From Agrypnia vestita (Eukaryota > Arthropoda > Insecta > Trichoptera > Phryganeidae): a stretch of 64,000 nt of DNA. The notes under the pieces are model-generated. The model searched no databases and was not told the DNA's origin. It worked only from the letters and a program-made list of their open reading frames with translations. How positions within the stretch are numbered: the stretch's first letter is position 1; each line of letters opens with the position of its first letter. The DNA lies in NCBI GenBank assembly GCA_016648135.1, contig JADDOH010007982.1, positions 1 to 64,000 of the forward strand. The letters are read 5' to 3'. The translations under genes and the position numbers were made by a program. Positions 32,812 through 43,640 of this stretch are shown here, piece after piece.

Positions 32812-33689
32812 CGTGGCTAAGAGAGGAATGAATGAAAACACTGGAAATTAATTAGAAACATGATTATAAAATGAATTGAAGGAAATTAATGATTAATTAA
32901 CTATTTAACTATTTAATGTACAAAGTCGTGTAAAACGAATTGAACTTAATACTGTTCTTTAATTTACACTATTTCGCAGTATATCATTCGTATTCGAACT
33001 AGAGTAGTGGATATCATGAATCGTATAGCGAAAATAAAATGGCAATGTTCAGGGCATGTTGCAAGGTAGGATGCTACAAGATGGACTCCCAGAGTTCTGA
33101 AGTGGAGATCTTGAAGATCTCAAAAGAGATGGGCCGACAACGTAACCGCTGTGGGGGGAAAGAAATGGAAAAAATTAGCAAATAACAAGAAATGATAGAA
33201 AGGTATGGAAGAGTCCTATATCCATCCAGTGGAGAGATGAATGCTGAAAATGAAGAATAAGAAGAGATCATTCGTAAATGAACACTTCATTATGGCTGGG
33301 TATCACGTATTTAATATTCATTTGAACATCCTTCTAATTTTCGCTCGTAGTTTTTATCCCATTTATTTTAAACGCCAATTAGGTACTTTGCCCAATTATT
33401 CACTTTATTTATTGCTTCGCAATTTACGACTGCCCACACAGGGTGTCGTCTTGCGCATACTTCGCGGCCGATTTCGCACTGAACGAACTGTCAAACATGA
33501 CAACTGAACTCCCGCCGCGGCGTGGTTCTGTATCCGGATGCTGGTAGGGAGAAGGTGCTCATCACTTCTCAGGTTGTAGATAACCCTGGATTGTTATAGT
33601 CCATTCTCGATGTTTCCATAGTGTTGTTCCATGGGACATAATACCAGGGGTTCGGACAGTGTGTAAATTATTTTTAGCATCTTGTTACA
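32812..33689 (+). mobile_element. Solo LTR-A interrupted by an RTE fragment
   Basis: Starts TTTCACATGTCGTGGCTAAG (equivalent of TGTCAC...) and ends CATCTTGTTACA. After removing the 284-bp insertion with its duplication, the length is 594 bp, close to the 572-576 bp of the other full copies, and alignment continues on both sides. The flank after CA is ATAT, as in the other copies. No internal retrotransposon part adjoins it. Confidence 0.65.
32983..33276 (+). mobile_element. Nested 5'-truncated RTE insertion with 10-bp duplication
   Basis: ATCATTCGTA occurs at 32,983-32,992 and 33,267-33,276, exactly flanking 274 bp of RTE-like sequence inserted inside the LTR-A copy. The insert encodes RTRVVDIMNRIAKIKWQCSG, HVAR, then RWADNVTAVGGKKW, the C-terminal region of an RTE protein (V-x-D-I ... 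K-W-x-W-x-G-H-V-A-R ... R-W-x-D). It keeps only the 3' end, as expected for incomplete target-primed reverse transcription. This order shows the LTR was already in place when the RTE jumped. Confidence 0.7.
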
Positions 33690-33878
33690 ATATGATACAA
33701 AATGCAAGAGCAGTTTTGAGAAGAAGTGCTGAATTTCGCTCGTATTGCCAAAGAATCGCCTTGAGTTAAAGAAAAAGTAAAAATGTGCATATAAAAGAGA
33801 TCCCATTACATTATCGTGGTAACGATCGATAAACAGGGTTATTTGGAAAACAGAAATAACCTAACACAACTATATTCC

Positions 33879-34041
33879 TGATTTAATTATGAGTCAAAAA
33901 TGTTCAGGTAACCATGACCTAATATACCCAATAATTATGGAGATTGCATTTTTTTTCAATCTTTCTGACTTATTTTTTGTAAGACGTTGGATTATCATTA
34001 CAATAACTCATATTGAATGTGAAAAATCCACTCACTTCAAT
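33879..34041 (+). repeat. Dispersed repeat G, copy 1
   Basis: TTTAATTATGAGTCAAAAAT, ATTATGGAGATTGCATTTTT, CTTATTTTTTGTAAGACGTT and following words recur in the same orientation at 35,295-35,434 and 42,794-42,975. Non-coding; class unknown. Confidence 0.55.
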
Positions 34042-35294
34042 ACAAGTCAAATAAAATAATAAAAACCTTCCAATTAGAATTGGAAAACAGTCGTATAGAT
34101 ATTCTGCAGGGTTTTTATCGTTTTTTTTTTAAAACTTTTATTGAAATAAATGGATTTTCGTAATCGATATAAGTTACTGAAATGAAAGTTCAACGTTTTG
34201 TAAAAAAATAAATCTAAGAAATATTGAAAAAAAATGCAAACTCTGATCTTGCACAACCCCATAATTATTGATAGTAGATGATGGCTGCTTGAACATTTTC
34301 GACCCATAATCAAGGCAAGAATATAATTCTACGAGGTTTTTAATGTTTTCCATATAACCCTGCATATTATTAAAAAAGTTATCCACAGAATATCACTCGT
34401 ATGATAATAATGTGTCTCCCTTGGGTGATGTATTTCTTATTCATATTAAATTACTGACCTGTTAATAATGTGCGAACTGCAAGTATACAAAAGAAGTTGG
34501 ATGGAGAGATCCAAGCGATACACTACGGTTAGTACAGTTGTAAGGTAGCATTGTTAGAGTTACGGTTCGTGGAGCCACGTAAAAAATATTGTTTTACATT
34601 TATTTATAGGCGTAATAATTTGAGTGATCGTTAAAATGAAACTCTCGACAGGCGTTTTAAAATATCCAGAAAAACGCCATCTGATCCATTTAAAGCTTCC
34701 ATTTTAAAAATCCATTTTTTCACCATCGCCTTTTTAATTGGATCAATTTGATTGACCGTTAAGCGACGCCAGCGCCGCGCGCGGCCGGTTTGAGCATTAC
34801 ACCGCTAATAATAAATTTGATTGCCGTCACATCGGAGATTTATGAAAAATGTTCCTGGCAATAATTTATTATACCGGGGTACCTAGTTAACCGATGCATA
34901 AAATATTCATAAATACTTGTACAACACCATGTTGGCGTTTTGACATAAAAAAGTTGAGAATTTATGTGGTTTGAGTATCTACCTAATGTTAATCTGCAGC
35001 ATAATAATTCATGGTTACAAATGCAATAAAAGTTTTTTTTTTATATATTAAATTTTACGCATTTCACATGTAACACTGCACTTTGATTAGTGAAACAAGT
35101 AAAAAAATGTGCGTGCATTTTTAACGAAATTTTTTTTTTTGTTTTGCATCTTTTCAAAAAAATTTTCACCAAGAGACAAATAAATTTAGGAATACCGTCT
35201 TCTCTTCGGCGAGTTTCACTTGTATACAGTATATACAGGGTCTCAGATACAGGGTATAACAGAGCTAGTCCACAATACATTAAAGGTAGACTTC
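34042..35294. other. Gene-free stretch with a low-repeat block
   Basis: Part 34,680-34,930 is GC-richer and repeat-free, with words such as TTTATGAAAAATG and AATAATTTATTATACC and a run of GCGC near 34,771. It may be a conserved regulatory element. Otherwise AT-rich. Confidence 0.25.
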
Positions 35295-35434
35295 TGATTT
35301 AATTATGAGTTATTATTATGACCTAATATAAAAAGTTATAGTGATACGCGACATCAAAGTTTGCCTTTTTTTCAATATTTCTGAATTATTTTTTGTAAAA
35401 CGTTAGACTGCCATGACAGTAATGTTCAATTCAT
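35295..35434 (+). repeat. Dispersed repeat G, copy 2
   Basis: Matches copy 1 (TTTAATTATGAGTTATTA, GACCTAATAT, TTATTTTTTGTAAAACGTTA). It runs directly into an LTR-A fragment. Confidence 0.5.
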
Positions 35435-35435
35435 A

Positions 35436-35514
35436 ATGAACTTATCAGTAATTTAAAAATCACTAATTAATTTCCATTGTTTTCATTCACCTACAGCAGC
35501 CACGATAAGTGACA
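35436..35514 (-). mobile_element. LTR-A 5' end fragment
   Basis: Minus strand starts TGTCACTTATCGTGGCTGC and continues GAATGAAAACAATGGAAATT as in the full LTR-A copies, then stops matching after about 80 bp. Confidence 0.5.
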
Positions 35515-37297
35515 GTTAAAAATTTGTACGTAAAAAGATATCCATAAAAAATTTAAATAAAGGCTGTGTCATCATAAAACTAAATTATATGTTTATGAAA
35601 TATAATGACAATGTGTGGCTTAATGTAGGTATCTACCGGTAATAGGGATTGTTATATTTTGTCAATAGATGGATTCGTCCTGTGTATGTATTTATTGAAC
35701 AAGATTGTTTAATAAATATATTTTTAAAATTTAAAATACGAATTTTTCTGGATTATACTGGTGTAAAAATAAATATTTTATTTCGTAATTTAAGTAAGGC
35801 AATGTCAATAGTCGTTATTAAAATGTTTTCGTTACATTTTTCTCGTTATTTTAAACATGCAGAATGCAAGTCCTTATATAATAGTTAATCCCCGAATATA
35901 TTTATTTACTCGGTATCTTACATATGTGTATATTTTTCAGTTTTGATTTATATAACAAGTGCATTGCAATACTTTTATGAATAAATGCGAGGATATCATA
36001 ATATTAGTTATGAGATAATATCAAGAGAAATATTGCATTTTTCACAAACATTCAATTACAGTTATCAGTCTGTGTTAAATTACGAGTATCTTGCTTTAAA
36101 ATATTAATTCTGGTTCCAGGAAATTGGTCTAAAAAAAAACTTACAGAATTGGTGGAATTGACTAAGAAGGTATGGTATAGGCTTTTTAAAAGATTTTTTA
36201 GAGTAACAAAAAAGCGTATATATGATTTATCAAAATTAAATGCAATAAAGGACATGACTTCGCAATCCTATCATTTTTATCAATATTAAATTCTATCGAA
36301 TATACTCTCGGCACACATCAAATCATTAAGGAGTGAATTAAAAAAATATGAATGAAAAATAATATTAATCAACAAATTTCTCATCACCATCATCATCATC
36401 TTCATATCCTTATCCTAGTAGGGTAGGAACCCCAAAGACTCGACAAGGTGCTTTCATATTCATTCATATCATCGAGACTTTAGATCGGTTTTTATCTCAT
36501 GGTAATGTATTGTTAAGGTTACACCTGCCACCCACTTTTCGACACTATTTATATAAAATTAGAAGCCAAAAAACTTATATTATTTTTAAAATTTCATTTG
36601 TTTTTCATTTCATATGATAATTGTAACTAAAGATATGACGTATTTTTCTTCAAATCCATCCAAATCATCTTACAAAGGAGAAATATCTCCTTCATTTATA
36701 TTTAAAACGACCAAGTTCAGATTCTTGTAAACTACTTTGCATAGTATGCTGTGTCGTCTAGAGCTTTCGAGTAAGCTTATTATTCAGGGATCAGATTTCA
36801 TTATCATATGTAAGAATTGAAAGAATGCACAGGGCAAAAACATTGTGGTACGTTGCTTTAAAATACAGTTTTTAATCTTCCGTAATATGCATTTCTGCTT
36901 CGTTCTATTCTCATCGATATTTTCTCTTGATTTCTTTTGTTAGTTGAGATGCCTCATCCTAGCTATAAAATAATACGAGACCAATTCCAAGTTTTCTAAG
37001 TTCACTTCGAGTCATTTTTCGATTTTTTTTTCCTTTTTTATTCCTTATAAAATTATGTAATGAGTGATGTTAAATAATGTTAAATAATATAAATGTATCA
37101 TATTTTAAAATGATCTTAACCATAATTATTTGCTAAAATTTCTTTATTTCTTTAATCCAGTATGTGGGAAAGTTAGTACAGTCCTACACGTTTTCTATAC
37201 ATATATTTTCATCAATAACTGCAAAATAATTTTGTAGTAACATTATTTATATAATTAACAAGAATATACTTTATGCTAACCACTAAATTTGTTGAAG
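35515..37297. other. Gene-free stretch
   Basis: A CAT/ATC-rich microsatellite at 36,384-36,402 next to CCTAGTAGGGTAGGAACCCC may be the 3' tail of a truncated RTE on the minus strand, since RTE elements often end in short repeats. Nothing else is recognised. Confidence 0.35.
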
Positions 37298-37338
37298 TAT
37301 CAACATGTTTCATGACCAATGGTCCCTTCATCAGGATA
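37298..37338 (-). ncRNA. Hammerhead ribozyme candidate
   Basis: Minus strand order: TATC (stem I), CTGATGA core (37,328-37,334), stem II of 16 nt with GACC paired to GGTC around ATT, GAAA (37,308-37,311), minimal stem III CATG, TT, then GATA. Stem I pairs 4 of 4. All conserved core bases are present. One unpaired A follows the core, as in the other copies. This is the minimal type I form described for Penelope-like elements. No PLE coding tail was recognised upstream. Confidence 0.65.
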
Positions 37339-37879
37339 TAACGTATATTAAAAATTAAAAATCGAAGTATAGACATTAACAAAGAAAATAAAAATATAAG
37401 GGAGATGAATATTATTTTTTTATGTTTAAGTTATGCAACTTTTGTTTTATCTTATTTTATGAATTTGCACTACATTATTAAAAAAAAACTTCTTTCACGG
37501 TGGAGACAGTAAATAATTAATTTTTGCGGCAATGCCGTCCCGTATATACGACAGCTGCGGGGCCGCACGGTCTTGCAAAGAAGTGTTAAAAAATGTCAAC
37601 CTGGAGATGATTGAGTAGGACCGGTAAGGAAGCTTTTGCTCTTAGAACGATCCTGGGTAAGCGGTGGATACCATTTACTGTTCTATAAAAGAGAAAAAAC
37701 TAATTTTCAGGTGTACTCTAGTGTATATATATAAAAAATTCCTATGAATATCATATATAAAATATAGAAATATCATTTACCAGCGGCGACATCACAATTT
37801 CATGGTAATGAAAACTTAAAAAATTAAAAACAGATGTAGATAGCGTAATTGTTACTAATGCACAAAATAAGGTACATGC
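37339..37879. other. Gene-free stretch
   Basis: Probable PLE 3' leader up to about 37,400, then a small GC-richer patch at 37,500-37,680 with nothing recognised. Confidence 0.35.
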
Positions 37880-38035
37880 ATACCATATATACAACATTCA
37901 AAATATGGTAGATGTATGTGATTTTTCTTAAGTGTACTCGTGACGTTGCATTCTGAAAAGTGATCACTTAAGCCAGACAGGTCATAAGCCCAATGGACAC
38001 CAAATAAATAATTTCTATACATGATTTCCCATATT
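37880..38035 (-). mobile_element. MITE-D copy, partial
   Basis: ATATACAACATTCAAAAxATGG, GAAAAGTGATCACTTAAGCC and AGGTCATAAGCCC match the minus-strand MITE-D copy at 2,003-2,168 and the inverse of the left half of the 41 kb element. Confidence 0.5.
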
Positions 38036-41016
38036 TATTTTATTTATTTTTATTCTTCATACAATCATATTTAAATAGAAGATCAGAATAAATAAATATT
38101 TGGCAACCAGTATCGAAGTCATATCGAGCGTGCCTCAAGGTGCCCATCTGACACCTCTTCTCTTTGTCCTTACTTTTGTTTTTAATTGCTAATAACTTTT
38201 ATTCTGAAGTATTTTATGCTGATCATGTTATGTAATATATTTAATTGGACTACGTGCGTTAATTTCAATAATCAAATATATAAATAGCTTCGTCTCTGCG
38301 AGAGATCTATAATTTAACTTAATATAATATGAATTAAAAAAATGAAACACTCAATAAAATGCACACCAATTCCTTGAAATGACAATAAGGTAAGGGAGCA
38401 CATAGCAACACGTTTAAAAGAATCGGGGAAAAAGGTAAATTGGAGAATGCCGAGAAAACTAGGGCACGAGAAGAAATGTAAAGATCAACATTTGCAAGAG
38501 GAAAGAGCACCGACCGGGGTTGTATATATATAAAATCATTAGCAGAAACGGGGGAGCTTACTCCCTGGAACAGCTTACCGTGACGACCAGTGACAATGAC
38601 ACATTCCCTCCGTAGAATGATAAATTGTTGAAGGTGTTTACTCTGGAGCGAAACAAGTTGCGACAAATCTTGGAGATACCTTTGAAAGTCTCGCCACTTT
38701 GGCTCTAAGGAAGCCGGGGTCGGATCATTTGATTTCATAAGTGTTAAGCTTGGATTATTGTGAAACGTATTAATTTAAATATATACTTTTAAATTTTGCG
38801 AGAATTTGATTATTTTTATTTATTTATATATTATATTATCACAATTACAAATACATTTTTTTACATTTAGCTTATAACGCCCCACTAAGTTAAAACTGTT
38901 CTGGGACAGTAATAATTAACAATTTAATAGTTTAATATTATAATACAATATTATATAAAACAAAAGAAAAGAAAATATATTTATAAAAAAATGTCAAATA
39001 ATATCAAAATACATAAAAGTAAAGAAATATAGAAGATTGGATCATGGGTGGGTCACATTCTCAACATACTTTTATCCTGATTTTTTTAAAGCCAATTTAT
39101 TATTTTATATTTAAAATAGCGGAGTTTTAAAGTTACCTTAATTTTTTCAGTTAACTTATTATAAACACGAGTCAATTACTAATAACACGAGGTAATTATT
39201 TATCTATAAGTATTTTTTTCTATCATATTATGTAATATTTATTACAATATTATTAAATATTTCTCGAGAACACCTCGTGGTTACTCATTTTAATAAAATT
39301 AATTCTTAACTGTGTAATCACTTGAGTTTATTATTATTACATTTATCCAACTGATCGTCGAGTGCTATATTTTTTATTTTTTTATTTTGTTAACGTACAC
39401 GGACATAAAAGTCTTTAAAAAACCTACACAATATAAAAAAATCATAAATTCACAGAAATAAGAAAGAAATTAAAATGTCAACAGTATGAAAATATTAAAC
39501 ATATGGAAATAATATAAGTGCAAAAGAATAAAACACTAAACAAGTAGACATAACCTACATAGAAAAATACAATGAGTATATAAAAATTTTGGAATAATCA
39601 TGTTTGATATATGACTCAAATTAGAATGTGCATCCCAATAATTGCAGAACAATGAGTACCTAAATATAGGAAAACGAAAAAAGGCACAAAAAAGCACTCC
39701 AGATTATTGCAAATCAAATTAAAAATTGCAAGAGAAAATAGTTATATCAATGAATATTATTAAGAATTATTATAAATAAAAAATAAATTTTGTTTAAAAA
39801 ATAAACTTTTAGAATAAATTAAAAAATATATATATATACAAAAAATTAAACCTGAATATAAATAAACGTCAAAACATGATGTGATAACCAGATATGGGAA
39901 AAATATATTTATTTTTAAGATAGTACTGGATGAATTATGAACTATTTTTATTAATTAATTACATTTATTTCTTCATTTATCGTTTAAAAATAGAAAATTT
40001 TTACCATTACCATATCATACGTATTTGTACACATAATGTTAGGGCAATAATTCTAAATAAATAAATAACTATCGTCGTTTACATATGAATGTTATTTACG
40101 GTATTATGGATTTCATTTGATGAATCGCGTTGTTAAACTAACGATAAATGTTTATTTAAATTAAGTTAATTAGAACAATGGACATTTAGCAGGCTTTGTT
40201 GGCGTAACTACATGATATATTATGTGGTATAAAACAAATGATAATCGGATCACGTTTTTTCTGATAAGGAGCAACGTTTACAATTAATTCAGTATATTTC
40301 GTGTTTTTACGAAAAAATAAATATAAATATCTCTTTAATTTTTAAAAAAACATACAAATATAAATGTATCCTAAATTAAGGTATTTCATATCAGAGCATT
40401 ATTTTGCAATTACAAAACATTTGTGAAGTGCGAAAGCATTTTTGAAACAGGCTGTAATTTAATCTTTTTATTTCTCCAAACTAACATCCAATTGGATTGT
40501 TGCCATTTGCTTATAACATAAATAAGCAAAGAATCTGTTTCAACATATTCCCAAAACAATATTTCGTACGCCAGGATAAAGTATTTTCCATCTTTTAAAG
40601 TGCAACACTTAGAATATTGTGTATTTCGTAGTAGTACGTAGGCTTACATTCAGTTTAAATCATAGTTACGAAATGGTTTACGAGATAGTACGAGACAGTG
40701 ACTATCTCTACGTACGTAACTTGCAATATTATGAGCTATTACTTAAAGATAAATATGATTTATATGCACAGAAATATATAATATGGCACAATTAACACTG
40801 ATGATATCTCACGATGATTTTACGAAACTGAAAATCATCTAAGATCAATAAAGTGTAGTTACAAAAAAAACGTAAGATTATCTACAGATGAAGATTCGAT
40901 CCATACCGGCTGGTTCAATATTCTCTCTGCATAAAAGTATATACATACAACATTTAAATAAAGAATTTAGTAGCTATATTTTTGAGTTTGTTCAAATCAC
41001 AGAGACATTATTAATC
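38036..41016. other. Long AT-rich desert with one unassigned ORF
   Basis: The longest unassigned ORF in the window lies here: 134 codons on the minus strand, 38,334-38,738, in a locally GC-richer patch. It begins MKSNDPTPASLEPKWRDFQR. I recognise no domain, signal peptide or family, and no similar ORF elsewhere in the window. It could be chance or an exon. 38,800-41,000 is otherwise extremely AT-rich with no features. Confidence 0.35.
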
Positions 41017-41511
41017 AATTAGTGTATATTATAGATATCTCACAGAGACGAAACTGTATTAATTATGGGAAAGTAGGTATAGAAGTCATTTGGGTGTACA
41101 CAGGACTTATGACCTGTCTTATGATTGGCTTAAGTGATCACTTTACACAATTGTAACATTCGCCATTTCCACCCATGATAGAATATACCATGCTTATTCA
41201 TTTTTTTGGAAGTTGTATATATGTTCAAATTGCGTAGAAAGCTTTCATATATGAGTTGTAAGCGCCTTTTCCATGCGGCCTGTACAAAGCCATTTTCATT
41301 CGCCTAAATCCCCACAGATGTCGCTAATGAGAAAATCTACAATTGATTGCGGAATTTTGGAAGCAATATACTTTGGCGTATCCTAGTGTAATGCAAGTAA
41401 TTCGGATGAATTTCATTACACAAAAAAAGTACACCCAAATGACTTCTATACCTACTTTCCCATAATTAATACAGTTTCGTCTCTGTGAGATATCTATAAT
41501 ATACACTAATT
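41017..41511. mobile_element. MITE-D with perfect 83-bp inverted arms
   Basis: Arms 41,017-41,099 and 41,429-41,511 are exact reverse complements over 83 bp, beginning AATTAGTGTATATTATAG. The 329-bp spacer contains the palindrome AAGTGATCACTT at 41,133-41,144 and no long ORF. Three partial relatives occur in the window. Perfect arm identity in old, decayed surroundings suggests recent movement or gene conversion of the arms. A clear target duplication is not visible. The superfamily is unknown. Confidence 0.7.
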
Positions 41512-41693
41512 AATTTAGTAGCTGACTGTAAAGGTGTACTCAGTTATCATCACTCTCTTGAGTATGTTACCCTTCGTGGACGCTAACACTAACACTAACT
41601 TTTACTCATTTTTATTATGTTTTGTAATATATTAAAATATAAAAATATTGATTGTATTATTTGTATAAATCTACTTATATTATTTGAATAATT

Positions 41694-41735
41694 ACACCTA
41701 CATGTTTCGAAAATACCTTTCCATCGTCAGGGTGT
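41694..41735 (-). ncRNA. Hammerhead ribozyme, best preserved copy
   Basis: Minus strand: ACACC (stem I), CTGACGA core (41,724-41,730), stem II in which GGAAA pairs with TTTTC around a GGTA loop, GAAA (41,705-41,708), self-complementary CATG as minimal stem III, T then A (cleavage expected after this A), then GGTGT. Stem I pairs 5 of 5. Every conserved core base fits a minimal type I hammerhead. It lies about 120 nt downstream of a PLE coding tail on the same strand. Such ribozymes are known in PLE terminal repeats and probably process the element RNA, perhaps as dimers through CATG. Confidence 0.75.
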
Positions 41736-41857
41736 TATATATATGTCAAAATATCAAATTGAAAAATGTCTTTTGTTTTTTGTTTTTCTAAATTATTTGA
41801 AAATTTATTTTTAAATATTATTGCTGAAGTTCTTGATTACTCGCAATTATTTGATTT

Positions 41858-42069
41858 TTATTTTAGAATTGGGCTAGTAGTCAAATTTAATTGATTATTT
41901 ATAATATTTTGTTTACTGTTACATGCATTACTAATTTTTAATGATTCTAAACTATTCAATTTCAGACCAAAATTATTTATGTGTAAATAGAAAGTCCTAA
42001 ATTTTTATCAAAATCGTGATCATTTTCTAATAAATGATTTGAAAATTCATAAAAACCATGATTATTCAG
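41858..42069 (-). pseudogene. Penelope-like element C-terminal coding tail
   Basis: Reads NHGFYEFSNHLLENDHDFDK, then after one frameshift NNFGLKLNSLESLKISNAC and QLNLTTSPILK followed by a stop. The blocks F-S-x-H-L-L-E-N-x-H ... L-N-x-L-E-x-L-x-I ... L-N-x-x-x-x-x-x-S-P-I-L are the region after the GIY-YIG nuclease in PLEs. The nuclease and RT upstream are absent. The first 80 nt of this segment are repeated in inverted orientation at 42,083-42,162. Confidence 0.6.
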
Positions 42070-42162
42070 ACATTTTTTTTTCTGAATTTGCAAATCATTT
42101 ATTAGAAAATAATCACGGTTTTGATAAAAATTAAGGACTTTTTATTTTACACATAAATAATT
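41971..42162. repeat. Foldback of PLE coding sequence
   Basis: Arms 41,971-42,049 and 42,083-42,162 are about 90 percent identical inverted copies around a 33-bp spacer. The right arm on the plus strand reads EFANHLLENNHGFDKN, the same protein segment as the left arm on the minus strand. This is a head-to-head PLE palindrome. Confidence 0.7.
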
Positions 42163-42793
42163 TTCAACTCACGTGAATTGCTGAAACAATTGAAAAATTA
42201 AATTTTCGTAATATTTTCAAATAAATAAATTTGATCTTTGACGTACAAGGGAGGTGCCATAAAGCATGTCGTGTTTACGAAACCTGAGAGAAGTCTGCAA
42301 AGAATCTCGTGGGAAATCTCAAAATCGAAATCGCAGAATTGTCTCGAGTCGAAAATCTATTTAAAAATCTTCTCAATGCACACGAACCGAAAAACAGAAA
42401 AAAGAAGAAGAATGGTGGAGGATAATTATCCGCAGAATTTAAGTTAAGAATATTTGAAATATTTGTAAGGGTAAATGAATTTAACAACATGCGAATATTA
42501 TGCTTTTAAAATAACTGAAATTTATATTTACTGAAAATTCCAGAGCGTCTTGTACTTAAGTAAAAACTTAAACATTGTTTCTGTCGAGCAATGCAGTCAG
42601 GGAAGAATTTCTCTGGGAAATATTTCTATAAAGATACATAGATATGTATGTAGAGATGTTTCCTAGTTTCGGAAGATGCAATGTGCACTTGCTAATGCTT
42701 CAATATTTCTTTATTATTATATATTATGTTATTGTCAAAGACTATACAAGATAATTTGGAAAACATTAACAACTTCATAAGACTCTATTTGCT
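42163..42793. other. Gene-free stretch
   Basis: Two opposite 70-codon ORFs near 42,240-42,490 overlap in a purine-rich patch and look like chance. Nothing else. Confidence 0.4.
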
Positions 42794-42975
42794 TAGATTA
42801 TGAGTCGAAAATATTCAAACAACCACCACCTAATTAATATCAATAGTTATGGAGATATGCGACATTCAAGTTTGCATTTTTTTCTCAATATTTATGACTT
42901 ATTTTTTGTAAAACATTGGATTACCATTACAGTCACTTATATCAAATATGAACAATTTATTCTCTTTAATACAAT
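42794..42975 (+). repeat. Dispersed repeat G, copy 3
   Basis: TTATGAGTCGAAAATATTCA, AGTTATGGAGATATGCGACA and ACTTATTTTTTGTAAAACAT align with the copies at 33.9 and 35.3 kb. Confidence 0.55.
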
Positions 42976-43041
42976 TCAATTCAATTAAATTTTTTTAAAT
43001 ATAAAATTTACATTACATTCACAAAATTTCATACATAAATG

Positions 43042-43262
43042 TTATAAATAATTTAGAATTATATAAGCATATATAAACAAGCAAATATTAAACATAAAAT
43101 CATTCATATCAAAGGTGTAGGGGAATACCCTCTCAGAGACATGGAACAGATCGATATCCAGAGTAATATTGTTCAGCATAGCAGTAGCTCTTCCAACGGG
43201 CATAATCATTGGCAGGTTGGTCCTGTATATTGGAATGTGAAACAATCTATGCTGACGCTGTC
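43042..43262 (-). pseudogene. Non-LTR RT C-terminus, duplicate 1
   Basis: Minus strand encodes RQRQHRLFHIPIYRTN, then PVGRATAMLNNITLDIDLFH. The pattern F-x-I-P-x-x-R-T-N ... R-x-x-x-x-x-N ... D-x-D-L-F is the usual C-terminus of Jockey/CR1-like proteins. An almost identical segment lies at 43,490-43,640 in the same orientation. No RT core is present. Confidence 0.55.
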
Positions 43263-43489
43263 TGTAGTACCAATTCGAGCGTCTGACTCTGTTGAGCCAC
43301 AGATTTGTACAGATTTTGCTCCATTTGGATCAAAAAGTTATAAATATTACAGACGCGAAACGCGGCACGTACATTACAAACTTAAATTCATACATATTAT
43401 GAAGATATAATTAATATAATTATATGTATAGCAATTAAAAATAACATATCAATCTGGACAACAAAACAAAAATAAAAATAACAATCTGG

Positions 43490-43640
43490 TCAAAGGTGTA
43501 GGAGAATCCTGCTTCGGAAAACCCCTTCAGACACATGGAATATATCAATACCCAAAACGATATTGTTCAGCATAGCTATAGCATAACCATCGGCAGGTTG
43601 GTCCTGTATATTGGAATGTGAAACTATCTAAACTGAAGAT
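43490..43640 (-). pseudogene. Non-LTR RT C-terminus, duplicate 2
   Basis: Minus strand encodes FHIPIYRTNLPMV followed by frame damage. The shared DNA word CAGGTTGGTCCTGTATATTG and its flanks match the first copy about 390 bp away. The pair may be a tandem duplication or two insertions of one family. Confidence 0.5.
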
